A stretch of DNA of 64,000 bases, taken from positions 744,001-808,000 of the forward strand of contig CANMBU010000001.1 in NCBI GenBank assembly GCA_947496175.1. The letters are read 5' to 3'. The position numbers and the translations under genes are program-made. Shown here in pieces: positions 36,366 through 45,394 of this stretch; within the stretch, counting starts at the first letter, position 1, and every line of letters starts with the position of its first letter. The notes beneath the pieces were generated by a model. That model ran no database searches, was not told the origin of the DNA, and saw nothing but the letters and a program-made list of their open reading frames with translations. This DNA is from an uncultured Roseovarius sp. GTDB lineage: Bacteria > Pseudomonadota > Alphaproteobacteria > Rhodobacterales > Rhodobacteraceae.

Positions 36366-37486
36366 TTGCAGGTCTCGGCGCTGCGCTCTTAAGTGCGACT
36401 TTGGTCTGGGCCGAGACAGATCCTGCCGAGGCTGCGCGAGAAGCGGCACAACGTCTTGGCCGTGCGTCATCTATGTTGAACGACGCTGAGAACGCGCGCA
36501 ATCGGGTCAAGGCACTGACCGAAACAATTCACGCCTATGAAGACGGGTTGCAGGCGATGCGCGAAGGCTTGCGGCGCGCGAGTATCCGCGAAGAAACCTT
36601 GTCCCGTGAATTGCAATCGCGGGATGCTGAAATCGGTCAGTTGCTGGGCGTGCTGCAAAGCATTGGGCAGACGCGGGGTCCGGTGGTCCTTTTGCACCCG
36701 TCCGGTCCTGTGGGAACAGCACGGTCTGGCATGATCCTCTCTGATGTGGCCCCGGCCCTCGATCTGCGGGCGAAAGAGCTTCGTGAGCGCTTGGAGGAAG
36801 TCACCGTCCTCCGCAAGCTTCAGGAAAGCGCTGTCGAGACTTTGCGAGAAGGATTGCAAGGCGCACAAACGGCAAGATCTGAACTGAGCAAAGCGGTCGC
36901 TGATCGCACTGATTTGCCGCGCCGTTTCGCTGAAGATCCTGTCAAAACAGCTCTGCTTCTGGCGTCATCTGAAACCCTTGAAGGTTTTGCCAGCGGGCTT
37001 GCCGGGACCGCTGTGAATGAAGTGCCCGGGTCTTTGCCAACGATCTCCGACCGCAAGGGGGAACTTGCGCTTCCGGTGGATGGGCGTGTGCTACGCAGAG
37101 CCAATGAACGAGATGCAGCGGGTATTTCGCGACCTGGAATTGTCGTCGCAACTCGCCCCGGTGCGCTTGTCACGCTGCCTGCGCCCGCTACGTTGCGCTA
37201 TAGAGGCCCGTTGCTGGACTACGGAAATGTCGTCATCCTTGAGCCTGAGGCAGGAATTCTGCTGGTCTTTGCGGGTCTCGATGTGGTCTATGGAGCAGCA
37301 GGCGAGGTTTTGCCCGGAGGCAGCCCCGTGGGTCTTATGGGGGGTGAGGATACAGATTCTGACGCTCTGTTGATCGAAAATGGCAAAGACGCGGGTGCCG
37401 AACGAAGTCAAACCCTCTATATTGAGATACGAGAAGACAACACACCCGTCGACCCAGAGACGTGGTTCCTGACTGATGAAGGATAG
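36353..37486 (+). CDS. EnvC-like murein hydrolase activator (LytM/M23 fold)
   Basis: This 377-aa exported protein has a signal peptide (LIAGLGAALLSATLVWA). A coiled-coil region follows at about residues 25-195 (repeated heptads with RVKALTETIHAYEDGLQAMREGL and ERLEEVTVLRKLQESAVETL). A C-terminal LytM-like domain starts at about residue 235. The HxxxD and HxH zinc ligands of active M23 peptidases are not apparent, as in EnvC, so it should activate amidases during division. It overlaps gpmI and precedes ctpA, the common alphaproteobacterial gpmI-envC-ctpA order. Confidence 0.87.
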   Translation: MRGLIAGLGAALLSATLVWAETDPAEAAREAAQRLGRASSMLNDAENARNRVKALTETIHAYEDGLQAMREGLRRASIREETLSRELQSRDAEIGQLLGVLQSIGQTRGPVVLLHPSGPVGTARSGMILSDVAPALDLRAKELRERLEEVTVLRKLQESAVETLREGLQGAQTARSELSKAVADRTDLPRRFAEDPVKTALLLASSETLEGFASGLAGTAVNEVPGSLPTISDRKGELALPVDGRVLRRANERDAAGISRPGIVVATRPGALVTLPAPATLRYRGPLLDYGNVVILEPEAGILLVFAGLDVVYGAAGEVLPGGSPVGLMGGEDTDSDALLIENGKDAGAERSQTLYIEIREDNTPVDPETWFLTDEG

Positions 37487-37493
37487 AAACCCG

Positions 37494-38828
37494 ATGAAGA
37501 AATTCCTATTGGCTGCGGCTGTCGGCACCCTCACCGGAGGCGTTGTGACAACTCAGGTGGCCGCGCCGCTTCTGGCTCAGGAAGCTGCGAAAACGTCAAA
37601 TGTCTATGAACAGCTTGACCTTTTTGGCGATATTTTCGAACGCATCCGTGCTCAATATGTCGAGGAAGTAGAGGAAAGCGACCTTATCGAAGCAGCCATC
37701 AACGGTATGCTTACATCGCTTGATCCGCACTCCAGTTACCTTAGTCCAGATGATGCCGCCGATATGCGTGTGCAAACACGGGGCGAGTTTGGCGGCCTTG
37801 GCATCGAGGTGACCTTGGAAGAGGGCTTTGTCAAAGTGGTCTCACCCATTGACGGCACACCGGCAGAAAGCGCCGGAATCGAGTCCGGTGACTTCATCAC
37901 GCATGTAGACGGCGAAAGCGTTCTGGGACTGAACCTCAATGAGGCGGTCGAGCTTATGCGTGGTCCGGTGGGCAGCGAGATCGTTATCACCGTTGTGCGT
38001 GAGGGTGAAACTGAGCCCTTCGATGTCTCGATCATTCGCGACACGATCAAACTGACGGCGGTTCGTGCACGCACCGAACGGGACACCGTGGTTCTGCGGG
38101 TGACGACATTTAATGATCAGACCTACAAGAACCTTGAAAGCGGCTTGGCCGAACAGATCGAAGAAGCCGGTGGCGAAGAGAGCGTCGCAGGCATTGTGCT
38201 GGATCTGCGCAACAACCCTGGCGGTTTGCTGACACAGGCGATCCAAGTCTCGGACGCTTTTCTTGAAAAAGGTGAAATCGTCAGCACGCGGGGCCGCAAT
38301 CCAGAGGATGGTGAAAGGTTCAACGCAACACCCGGCGATCTCGCGGAAGGCAAACCAATCGTGGTTCTGATCAATGGCGGCTCCGCCAGTGCCTCCGAGA
38401 TTGTCGCCGGTGCACTGCAGGATCATCGCCGTGCGGTGGTCGTCGGCACCAAGAGCTTTGGTAAAGGTTCGGTTCAGACAGTGATGCCCCTGCGTGGTGA
38501 CGGTGCGATGCGCCTGACCACAGCGCGCTACTACACCCCGTCGGGTCGATCCATTCAGGCGTTGGGCGTCAGCCCGGACATTGTTGTTGAACAGCCTCGC
38601 TCCCGTGCGAATGAAGACGAGGAAGAGGACACAAACCGCCGTTCACGCTCTGAGGCGGACCTGCGCGGTAGCCTGGGCAATGACAGCCTGAGCGAAGACG
38701 AAATTCGTCAGATTGAAGAAGAGCGCGCGAAGGCCGAAGAAGTCGCCAAACTGCGCGAAGAAGATTATCAGCTGGCCTACGCCATTGATATCCTCAAGGG
38801 CCTTTCAGCGCTCGGCGACGACCAATAA
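37494..38828 (+). CDS. ctpA: S41 family C-terminal processing peptidase
   Basis: This 444-aa periplasmic protease has an N-terminal signal/anchor (FLLAAAVGTLTGGVVTTQVA) and a PDZ domain at about residues 90-165 (GEFGGLGIEVTLEEGFVKVVSPI). The S41 core has its Ser/Lys dyad in INGGSASASEIVAGAL (near residue 296) and VVGTKSFGKGSVQT (Lys near 322). A charged tail (RANEDEEEDTNRRSRSEADL) follows. It trims or degrades envelope proteins and acts with EnvC-type amidase control. ATG 37494 (AGGA upstream) is preferred to 37476, which overlaps the envC stop. Confidence 0.92.
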   Translation: MKKFLLAAAVGTLTGGVVTTQVAAPLLAQEAAKTSNVYEQLDLFGDIFERIRAQYVEEVEESDLIEAAINGMLTSLDPHSSYLSPDDAADMRVQTRGEFGGLGIEVTLEEGFVKVVSPIDGTPAESAGIESGDFITHVDGESVLGLNLNEAVELMRGPVGSEIVITVVREGETEPFDVSIIRDTIKLTAVRARTERDTVVLRVTTFNDQTYKNLESGLAEQIEEAGGEESVAGIVLDLRNNPGGLLTQAIQVSDAFLEKGEIVSTRGRNPEDGERFNATPGDLAEGKPIVVLINGGSASASEIVAGALQDHRRAVVVGTKSFGKGSVQTVMPLRGDGAMRLTTARYYTPSGRSIQALGVSPDIVVEQPRSRANEDEEEDTNRRSRSEADLRGSLGNDSLSEDEIRQIEEERAKAEEVAKLREEDYQLAYAIDILKGLSALGDDQ

Positions 38829-38847
38829 CGCGAACATTCAGAACCCA

Positions 38848-38883
38848 GAGAGGGCCGTGGTTTAAAACCCACGGCTCTTTTTC
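38848..38883 (+). terminator. Rho-independent terminator after ctpA
   Basis: GCCGTGG (38854-38860) pairs with CCACGGC (38869-38875) around a TTTAAAAC loop. Flanking AGAG/CTCT extends the pairing, and TCTTTTTC follows. It lies about 25 bp after the ctpA stop and just before the convergent flavoprotein stop. Confidence 0.85.
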
Positions 38884-38888
38884 TTGGT

Positions 38889-40064
38889 TCAAGCACGCGT
38901 GGCCCGATCCCCAATTTCAGTGCCCGCAGCAACTGCCGACGACCACGCCCATTGGAAATTGTACCCGCCAAGCCACCCGGTGACATCTATAGCCTCACCA
39001 ATGGCAAACAACCCGGGTAAGGCTTTGACCTCCATGGTCTTTGAGGACAAGGCATTGGTATCGATGCCGCCTGCTGTCACCTCGGCTTTGGCATAGCCTT
39101 CTGTTCCGGTCGGATGAAACTGCAGATGTGTTAACCTGTTGGCTGCCGCCTCAAGGGCTGCATCCGGAACATTAGCCAGCTCTTTGGTGATCCCAAGGAG
39201 GTTATGTAACGCATCGGCCAGCCGCTTTGGCACATGCTCAGCCAGCGCTGCTTTCATATGCACCCGTGGCGTCCGGGCCTTGGCCTCCTTCAACACTGTA
39301 TGCGCTTCCGGCAACAGGTTGAGCCAGACAGGTTGGCCCGGTGACCAATAGGAGGATATTTGCAATATCGCGGGACCAGATAAACCACGATGTGTGAACA
39401 GAGCCGCTTCTTCAAACCGCGCGCCCTCTACAGAAGCTACGGCCGGGACAGCGACGCCTGATATGCCTTTGAAATCCCCGTCTGCGTCACCCAAAGTCAG
39501 CGGCACCAATGCCGGGCGTGGCGTGACCACTGGCACGCCAAATTGTCGGGCAATGTCATAGGCGATACCGGTCGCCCCCATCTTGGGAATAGAGGGACCG
39601 CCCGTGGCAATCACCAAGTTGCGTCCGCGTTCGCCTGCAACATGAAAAAAACCATCGTGATGGGCAATCTCACCGATCTGCGTGGACAGGCGCACATCAA
39701 CCTTCCCTTTCGCGCATTCCTCCAGCAACATCGCAACAACTTGCCGCGCGGAGCCATCACAAAAAAGTTGTCCCAAGGTTTTCTCGTGCCAGGCAATGCT
39801 ATAGCTTTCGATCAGCGCCAGAAAATCCCATTGGGTGTATCGGCTCAGCGCAGATTTCGCGAAATGTGGATTTTCGGAAAGAAAACAACTGGCCTCACAC
39901 CCTGTGTTGGTGAAGTTGCACCGCCCGCCGCCTGAAATCAGGATTTTCTTGCCAGCCTTGTCGGCGTGATCCAACAGCAAAACGCGTGCCCCCGCCTGAC
40001 CAGCCGTCGCGGCGGCCAAAAGTCCGGCACCCCCAGCGCCCAGGATGATCGCATCCCACGTCAT
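38889..40064 (-). CDS. NAD(P)/FAD-dependent oxidoreductase, HI0933/BaiN family
   Basis: This 391-aa flavoprotein has an N-terminal dinucleotide fold (AIILGAGGAGLLAAATAGQAG, about residues 5-25). The family-specific KAGKKILISGGGRCNFTN (about residues 36-53) and the C-terminal TAGGIDTNALSSKTMEVK...GLFAIGEAIDVTGWLGGYNFQWAWSSA are also present. Relatives include BaiN (bile acid) and YhiN, with largely unknown substrates. ATG 40064 gives the compact family N-terminus; 40082 is an in-frame alternative. It heads away from the aminotransferase gene, 36 bp downstream on the same strand. Confidence 0.88.
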   Translation of the reverse strand: MTWDAIILGAGGAGLLAAATAGQAGARVLLLDHADKAGKKILISGGGRCNFTNTGCEASCFLSENPHFAKSALSRYTQWDFLALIESYSIAWHEKTLGQLFCDGSARQVVAMLLEECAKGKVDVRLSTQIGEIAHHDGFFHVAGERGRNLVIATGGPSIPKMGATGIAYDIARQFGVPVVTPRPALVPLTLGDADGDFKGISGVAVPAVASVEGARFEEAALFTHRGLSGPAILQISSYWSPGQPVWLNLLPEAHTVLKEAKARTPRVHMKAALAEHVPKRLADALHNLLGITKELANVPDAALEAAANRLTHLQFHPTGTEGYAKAEVTAGGIDTNALSSKTMEVKALPGLFAIGEAIDVTGWLGGYNFQWAWSSAVAAGTEIGDRATRA

Positions 40065-40100
40065 GTGGCTCTTTTCCGGCATCTCAAGCGCCCTGTCGTA

Positions 40101-41240
40101 TCAGATTTTGGTATTTGCCATGATATGCGCTTCCATCGCAGCCAGTCCGTCGTCCAGGCCGCTGCGACCAAAGCCAAGGCGAAAACGGTCGGTCGGGGTC
40201 GGTCCAAGCTCAGAGCTGTAGATCGTGCTTGGCAAAAGCAGGACACCCGCCTCTTCCACCAATGATCGCGCAAACGCCTCTACACCCTCTGCGCCCCTGT
40301 AGCCTGGAAAGGCCATGCAAGAGCCGTCGGGCCGCTGCCATTCAAACAAGTTCGGAAACCGCGCAAAGAACGCCTCCCATTTCGGCAGATTTTCATCCAC
40401 GATGGCGCAGTTGCGCGCCAAAATCTGATCTCGGTTTTTCAACGCAATACGCGCCAGTTGCTCACTCGGCCCGGAATTGCAGATCGACAGGTAATGCTTG
40501 AGCCGCTCCATCCGGGACAGCACATCTTTGTCCTGACTGGCAATCCACCCAATGCGCAATCCAGGGAGCCCATAGGATTTCGACATGACCCCAAGCGACA
40601 GACCACGCTCATAGACATCCGCGATGAACGGAAGATGCATCGCATCGCTGGGTCCTAACCCATTGAAAATCTCGTCATGCAGAATGTAGATGCCGTGCTT
40701 GCGACACAGCCCAATCAGCGCCTCATAGCGATCCAAAGGCAGGATTGTGCCTGTTGGGTTGTGCGGAAAATTGATCGTCACCAAACGCGTATTGGGCCGA
40801 ATAGCTGCCGCAATGCGGTCAATGTCCAAGGACCAGCCATCTTCGGGGTCAAGTGGTACACCCGTGGCCTCGCAAATCGCAATTGGCAGGGTTTCATGCG
40901 ACTGGTAGTTCGGCGTGACCACAATTGCATGGCTGTCACGATCTAGCAGCACTGTGTTGGCGGCAAAAATGCCTTCGCTGGCGCCAGCAAAGCACAAAAT
41001 GTTTTCAGAGTTTTGCCCAACATATGTCCCGGCAATCTCATCGCGCAGTTCAGGTGCACCAAAGGTTTCGGTATAGCCAAGCCACATTGTCTCAAACGCG
41101 TCTCGGTCTTCAGGCGTGGCCATCTCCAACAACGTATCCAGCGACATGCTTTCTGCATCCGAGGCAGTCATGTGGTAGCGCGCCTTGAACTCCCATTTGG
41201 CAAAATGCGTCTCAAGCCGAAAATCGGGCAGCGTCGTCAT
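40101..41240 (-). CDS. PLP-dependent aminotransferase, class I/II fold
   Basis: This 379-aa fold-type I enzyme has NFPHNPTGTILP (about residues 167-178), the aspartate ILHDEIFNGLG that holds the pyridine nitrogen, the Schiff-base lysine in MSKSYGLPGLRIGW, and the RFRLGFGR carboxylate-binding arginine near the end. It resembles the YbdL/MalY-like group of small aminotransferases. The amino donor and acceptor are not evident. It sits in a compact minus-strand run with DUF2794 and SDR genes. Confidence 0.88.
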   Translation of the reverse strand: MTTLPDFRLETHFAKWEFKARYHMTASDAESMSLDTLLEMATPEDRDAFETMWLGYTETFGAPELRDEIAGTYVGQNSENILCFAGASEGIFAANTVLLDRDSHAIVVTPNYQSHETLPIAICEATGVPLDPEDGWSLDIDRIAAAIRPNTRLVTINFPHNPTGTILPLDRYEALIGLCRKHGIYILHDEIFNGLGPSDAMHLPFIADVYERGLSLGVMSKSYGLPGLRIGWIASQDKDVLSRMERLKHYLSICNSGPSEQLARIALKNRDQILARNCAIVDENLPKWEAFFARFPNLFEWQRPDGSCMAFPGYRGAEGVEAFARSLVEEAGVLLLPSTIYSSELGPTPTDRFRLGFGRSGLDDGLAAMEAHIMANTKI

Positions 41241-41252
41241 GTCATTCTCGCT

Positions 41253-41597
41253 TTAGTCGATGGCTCGGATAAGCTTGCGCTCAAGCACACGCAGCACGGT
41301 CCGCAAATCCGATCCGCGTTTCAGGATCTGGCCATCCATACCGATGACGGCGTACTGCCCTTGCCGCCCACGCAGCTTGGGCCGTTTTTCAATCCGGTAC
41401 AAAGGATGTTCCGCCGTGCGGCGGAAGACTGAGAAGATCGCTACGTCCTTGAGCGAGGAAATCCCATAGTCGCGCCATTCGCCAGCGGCCACCATGCGTC
41501 CATAAAGCGACAGGATCACCGAAAGCTCTGTTCTGTGAAAGGCAACCTGCTCTGGTCCCTTGAAGGCCGAAAAAGGAACGGGTGTCTGAACGGTCAT
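41253..41597 (-). CDS. DUF2794 family protein
   Basis: This 114-aa protein of unknown function is characteristic of alphaproteobacteria. The conserved centre is visible: FHRTELSVILSLYGRMVAAGEWRDYGIS, followed by AIFSVFRRTAEHPLYRIEKRPKLRGRQGQYAVIGMDG and a basic C-terminal helix (RTVLRVLERKL). No signal peptide or membrane segment is present. It starts at ATG 41597. It lies 12 bp upstream of the aminotransferase gene, so the two are likely cotranscribed. Confidence 0.87.
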   Translation of the reverse strand: MTVQTPVPFSAFKGPEQVAFHRTELSVILSLYGRMVAAGEWRDYGISSLKDVAIFSVFRRTAEHPLYRIEKRPKLRGRQGQYAVIGMDGQILKRGSDLRTVLRVLERKLIRAID

Positions 41598-41638
41598 GGC
41601 ATCAGCCTTGCTGCAAACTTAGGCTAAATCAAGCGAAT

Positions 41639-42373
41639 TCAACCGCGTCCGATATAGGGCATGGTGGTGGCCAGAACCGTCATGAATTGCACATTGGCCT
41701 CCAAAGGCAGGCTGGCCATGTGCAAAACAGACCGCGCGGCATCACCCACATCCATCATCGGCATCAGTGTCGCATCGGGGTTTTCAGCCAGTATACGAGC
41801 GTTCAGATCCTCCACCAATTCAGTGCGTGCATTGCCGATATCAATCTGACCGCACGCGATATTGAAGGGCCGTCCATCAAGAGATATGGATCGTGTCATA
41901 CCAGTCACGGCATGTTTTGAGGTTGTATAACAGATCGAGCCGGGACGCGGGTTGTGTGCCGAGAGCGAGCCGTTGTTGATAATCCGCCCGCCTTGGGGAT
42001 CCTGCGCGCGCATCTGTGCAAAGGCGAGTTTGGCGGTGATGAACATGCCCCGCACATTGACATTGATGACTTGATCAAAGGCATCAAGGCTCACCTCATC
42101 CGGAGAGGTGGAAGGCCCAAACATCCCGGCGTTGTTGAACACGGCATCAATCCGACCAACCGAGGCGACAAAAGTCGTGAAAACATCCTGCATTGCAGCC
42201 ATATCGGTCACATCCGCAGGCAGAGCGATAGCCGCCTTATGGGATGACGTGATCTCATCCAGCTTCTCCGCGCGCCGCGCCACACATCCCACACGCCATC
42301 CTGCCTTAAGAAATTCTTCTGCTGTTGCGCGCCCAATGCCGGAGCTGGCCCCGGTGATCAGAATGCTCTTCAT
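41639..42373 (-). CDS. SDR family oxidoreductase
   Basis: This 244-aa classical short-chain dehydrogenase has the cofactor loop LITGASSGIGRATAEEF (residues 5-21), NNAGMFGPS, catalytic Ser in NNGSLSAHNP and the YxxxK pair in YTTSKHAVTGMT. The substrate is unknown. Its start overlaps the stop of the upstream helicase gene (ATGA at 42370-42373), giving translational coupling between two functionally unrelated proteins. Confidence 0.9.
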   Translation of the reverse strand: MKSILITGASSGIGRATAEEFLKAGWRVGCVARRAEKLDEITSSHKAAIALPADVTDMAAMQDVFTTFVASVGRIDAVFNNAGMFGPSTSPDEVSLDAFDQVINVNVRGMFITAKLAFAQMRAQDPQGGRIINNGSLSAHNPRPGSICYTTSKHAVTGMTRSISLDGRPFNIACGQIDIGNARTELVEDLNARILAENPDATLMPMMDVGDAARSVLHMASLPLEANVQFMTVLATTMPYIGRG

Positions 42374-43893
42374 GTCTCGACCTCCAATTCCAACGGCACG
42401 GGCGCTGCTTTCAAATCATCCACACGCAGTCCGCCTGTAGGTTTGGCAATTCGGTTGCGCACCACCCAATGCAGCCGTTCTTCAGCCCGCGTTATCGCCA
42501 CATAGGCCAACCGCTTCCAGAGCGGCTGACCGGCTTCAGTCCTGCCCATGCGCGCAGCGGCAAATAGATCAGGCGCAAAGACCTGCACATCTGGCCACTG
42601 ACTGCCCTGCGCCTTGTGAATGGTCACAGCCGCGCCGTGCAAAAACGTGGCGCCCATGCGCGCCGCAAATGGGATGAAAGGTTCTTCTTCGTCCGGTTTT
42701 TCAATCTTCACAATAGACGCGGCGGACACCCGCGGATCCTCGGCGCCCATCACATGAAGTCGCGAAAACCCCAGTTTGCGGCCTGGCCCGAGATAGACCA
42801 CCTGCGCCCCTTTAATGAGACCACGCGCTTCAAGATCAAGCCGTTTCTTGCGATGCTTGAGCGGCAGTTCAATCCCGTCACAGATCAGCGGCTCACCTTC
42901 CAGCAGCTCAGTCTCCGGCGCGCCATGCACAGAGCGAAACGCGTTAATGAGCCGAATGCGCGTTGCATTGCGCCAGACCAACACCGGACTGCGGGCCATG
43001 AGGTCAACCTCTACCCTGTTTGCCCACACGACTCGATCATCCTTGCCGGCAGTCGTCTCAACCAGCCTTTCAAACTCTTCGAAGCCAACTTCGGGATCAG
43101 ACAATGCATGTGCCAGATCCAAGATCGGATTGTCCGCGTCCTGCCTGTGCACCCGGCTCAGGCTCAGCGTAGCCGGAGCAGGCAATCCGTCAAAAACCAT
43201 CGCACCGGATTGGTTCACCGGCGCAAGCTGCGCGGGGTCCCCAAACAGTAGCAAGGTTGGAAAGATGTCCTTGAGGTCCTCGAACTGCTTGTCATCCAGC
43301 ATCGAGGCTTCGTCGATGAAACCAATATCAAGAGGATCTTCGCGCCGCTTCCATCCGGTGATGAAATCCGACCCACGCAGTCCCGCCGCCGCCAACGCAC
43401 CGGGTATGGACTTGTGGCTTTGGAAAAACGTATGCGCGCGATCCAGCGCCTCATCTGTTAGACCTTCGATCTCCGGGCGGTCGCCTTGCCCGGAAAGCCA
43501 GGCGGCAATGCGTTCGTACTCCGGATCATAAACTGGCGTGTAAAGAATTCGGTGAATGGTCGTGGCGGGAACACCGCGCATCCGCAACACGCTGGCAGCT
43601 TTGTTGGTTGGGGCAAGGATGGCCAATGTGCGACGGTCCTTGCGCCGACGCCCTTCCCAATCTCCCGAAACAACATCAACCCCTGCCTCTTCCAGCGCGC
43701 GATAAAGCTCGGCAAGCAACAAGGTTTTACCGGACCCCGCCTTGCCCACAACCGCCATAACCGAGGATTTTCCCTCTCGTGGAGGGGTCAGGATCGCGTC
43801 ATCCAGATCCACGCCCACCTCGCGCAGAACCTCTGAAATGCGATCATGCGCTTCGGCCTGGTCATCAGAGAATACGGGGGCAAGGGTCGACAT
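42370..43893 (-). CDS. RecD-like ATP-dependent DNA helicase (AAA/UvrD C-terminal)
   Basis: This 507-aa SF1B helicase has Walker A VVGKAGSGKTLLL (about residues 48-60), TLAILAPTNKAASVLRMRG (motif Ia region), Walker B DIGFIDEASMLD, LLLFGDPAQLAPV (motif III), VHRQD (motif IV) and the C-terminal HKAQGSQWPDVQVF...LWKRLAYVAITRAEERL (motifs V-VI). It lacks the RecBCD partners locally, as usual for these stand-alone alphaproteobacterial proteins. It is upstream of and coupled to the SDR gene, and lies 47 bp downstream of luxI on the same strand. Confidence 0.88.
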   Translation of the reverse strand: MSTLAPVFSDDQAEAHDRISEVLREVGVDLDDAILTPPREGKSSVMAVVGKAGSGKTLLLAELYRALEEAGVDVVSGDWEGRRRKDRRTLAILAPTNKAASVLRMRGVPATTIHRILYTPVYDPEYERIAAWLSGQGDRPEIEGLTDEALDRAHTFFQSHKSIPGALAAAGLRGSDFITGWKRREDPLDIGFIDEASMLDDKQFEDLKDIFPTLLLFGDPAQLAPVNQSGAMVFDGLPAPATLSLSRVHRQDADNPILDLAHALSDPEVGFEEFERLVETTAGKDDRVVWANRVEVDLMARSPVLVWRNATRIRLINAFRSVHGAPETELLEGEPLICDGIELPLKHRKKRLDLEARGLIKGAQVVYLGPGRKLGFSRLHVMGAEDPRVSAASIVKIEKPDEEEPFIPFAARMGATFLHGAAVTIHKAQGSQWPDVQVFAPDLFAAARMGRTEAGQPLWKRLAYVAITRAEERLHWVVRNRIAKPTGGLRVDDLKAAPVPLELEVET

Positions 43894-43940
43894 GCGCCGA
43901 CCCTACAACCGCCTCTGTCCAGGTGCCAGCGAAAGCCGCT

Positions 43941-44576
43941 TTAAGCGGATTGCGCAAATGCGATTTCAGCATTACCAAAACTGCGCCTGAACCAAAGTTC
44001 AGATAGCTCTGACGTCACATTGGCCCGCTTAGCCACATGAGCGCGCGCATCTTCGGTAAACTCCCAAAGTCCGACGCTGATTTGGTCACGCCCCTCGCCA
44101 TCACTGCCAAGTATTTCTGGTGACGATCCGATCATCCGGTAAATCCGCACCATCCTTGCATCGAAAACCCCCGCAAAATGGCGCACACCAAAGTGACGCA
44201 TCAACTCTCCGCCCCCCAGCATGAGCGCCGCCGCTACACGGCTTTCGGCCCCCCGCGCAAGACAAAACCGCGTGCATTCCCAGATCAGAGGGCTTTCGAT
44301 GGTGCCACCTCCCAAGAGATGCTGAAAATGATCGTTGATCATTGTCTGGCCAGTGGTGGGCAAAAACCGCATTGATCCGCCATGCCGCCCATCTGGCTCT
44401 TCCCAAATCACATAAAGTGGATTGAGCGTGTCGTACTCGTCGCGCTCGAAACCGTCGACATCAACGTCAACGTCCCACCGCAAGCGTGTCTTGAACTGAT
44501 CCGCGCGGTCGCGGAACATTCCGTCCTGAAGCCGCGGAAATCGATGCAAGGCATCCGCATAGATGTAGCGCAACAT
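43941..44576 (-). CDS. luxI: Acyl-homoserine-lactone synthase LuxI
   Basis: This 211-aa GNAT-like AHL synthase has FKTRLRWDVDV (conserved Arg and Trp), FERDEYDTLNPLYVIWE (acidic SAM-binding cluster), HGGSMRFLPTTG and the catalytic IWECTRFCL. It makes an N-acyl-homoserine lactone from SAM and acyl-ACP; acyl length is not predictable. The SD GGGAGGAC precedes the ATG at 44576. It lies 92 bp downstream of luxR on the same strand. No lux box could be identified with confidence in that gap, but GCGTC-AA-GACGC at 44650-44661 is an inverted repeat. Confidence 0.93.
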   Translation of the reverse strand: MLRYIYADALHRFPRLQDGMFRDRADQFKTRLRWDVDVDVDGFERDEYDTLNPLYVIWEEPDGRHGGSMRFLPTTGQTMINDHFQHLLGGGTIESPLIWECTRFCLARGAESRVAAALMLGGGELMRHFGVRHFAGVFDARMVRIYRMIGSSPEILGSDGEGRDQISVGLWEFTEDARAHVAKRANVTSELSELWFRRSFGNAEIAFAQSA

Positions 44577-44668
44577 AGTGGTCCTCCCATATTGGTTGGA
44601 CCAAGCTTTGGAAGGAACCGGTTAACAGCTCGCAGCGGCACCGCGCGTTGCGTCAAGACGCGATACGT

Positions 44669-45394
44669 CTAAATGACGATCAAACCCTGGCTGATCGCCC
44701 GAGCAATCGCGTGCACTGTGTTGGTAGCACCCAGTTTAAAACGAGCCGACTCGATGTAGACGCGCAATGTGTGTTCAGAGATCGACATGGTATCGGCCAC
44801 TTGAGCACGTCCATATCCCAACGCTAGAAGCGTCAGCGCCTCAACCTCACGCGGGCTTAACTGCCGTGCTGGCGCTGGCGCGCGGTCCGGCTCGAATTCC
44901 AGCGCTTTTTGGTTGAAGTAATTCGCACAGAGGATCAGCTCCCGGCGGTGCTTTTCGATGAAATCATCCCATGTTTCGTCGTCACAGCGATGGTTCGCCG
45001 TGAAGAGCGCAAACTGCCCATTTGGACCGCGCAACGGCACAGAATATCCCTGATTGCCAAGGCCATAGTCCAACGCTTCTTTCAAAAACGCCTGGGTGTG
45101 TTTGCCTGACCAATCCAGCCGCTTCCAGTCGACAGGGTGAAATCTCTGATAGCATCCTTTGATCACGGGATCGACGCGCAGATATTCCTTTTCAAGGTAC
45201 CGTTCGACCCACGCTTGATCATACGTGCCACATCCATATTGATCACCCGCGGCACTCACCCAATGATACACCAGATGGTCGATGCGAAAGAGATCACGCA
45301 GGTGTTCGCTGATCACCTGCAGATGCGATGGTTCAGAGGCGCGTTCCAGCTCCTCTAGTATTGTGTCCAGCCGCCTGGGCGGTTCTGCATTCAT
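44669..45394 (-). CDS. luxR: LuxR-family AHL-responsive regulator
   Basis: This 241-aa regulator has an N-terminal autoinducer-binding domain (LVYHWVSAAGDQYGCGTYDQAWVERYLEKEYLRVDPVI, including the expected Trp, Tyr and Asp near residues 55-75). The C-terminal GerE HTH is LSPREVEALTLLALGYGRAQVADTMSISEHTLRVYIESARFKL. It is upstream of luxI and should control it in response to the AHL. The start at 45394 lies inside a small upstream ORF in another frame. GGGGA sits directly against the ATG and AAGGG 10 nt upstream, so initiation may depend on upstream translation. Confidence 0.93.
   Translation of the reverse strand: MNAEPPRRLDTILEELERASEPSHLQVISEHLRDLFRIDHLVYHWVSAAGDQYGCGTYDQAWVERYLEKEYLRVDPVIKGCYQRFHPVDWKRLDWSGKHTQAFLKEALDYGLGNQGYSVPLRGPNGQFALFTANHRCDDETWDDFIEKHRRELILCANYFNQKALEFEPDRAPAPARQLSPREVEALTLLALGYGRAQVADTMSISEHTLRVYIESARFKLGATNTVHAIARAISQGLIVI

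Noticed and set aside
38832..38844. GAAC-N5-GAAC after ctpA, similar to an SOS box
   Set aside because: The spacer is five, not seven, bases and it lies between convergent gene ends beside a terminator, not at a promoter.
44650..44661. GCGTC-AA-GACGC as a lux box before luxI
   Set aside because: It is palindromic and between luxR and luxI, but shorter than an 18-20 bp lux box and without the CTG/CAG edges, so it is not annotated as one.
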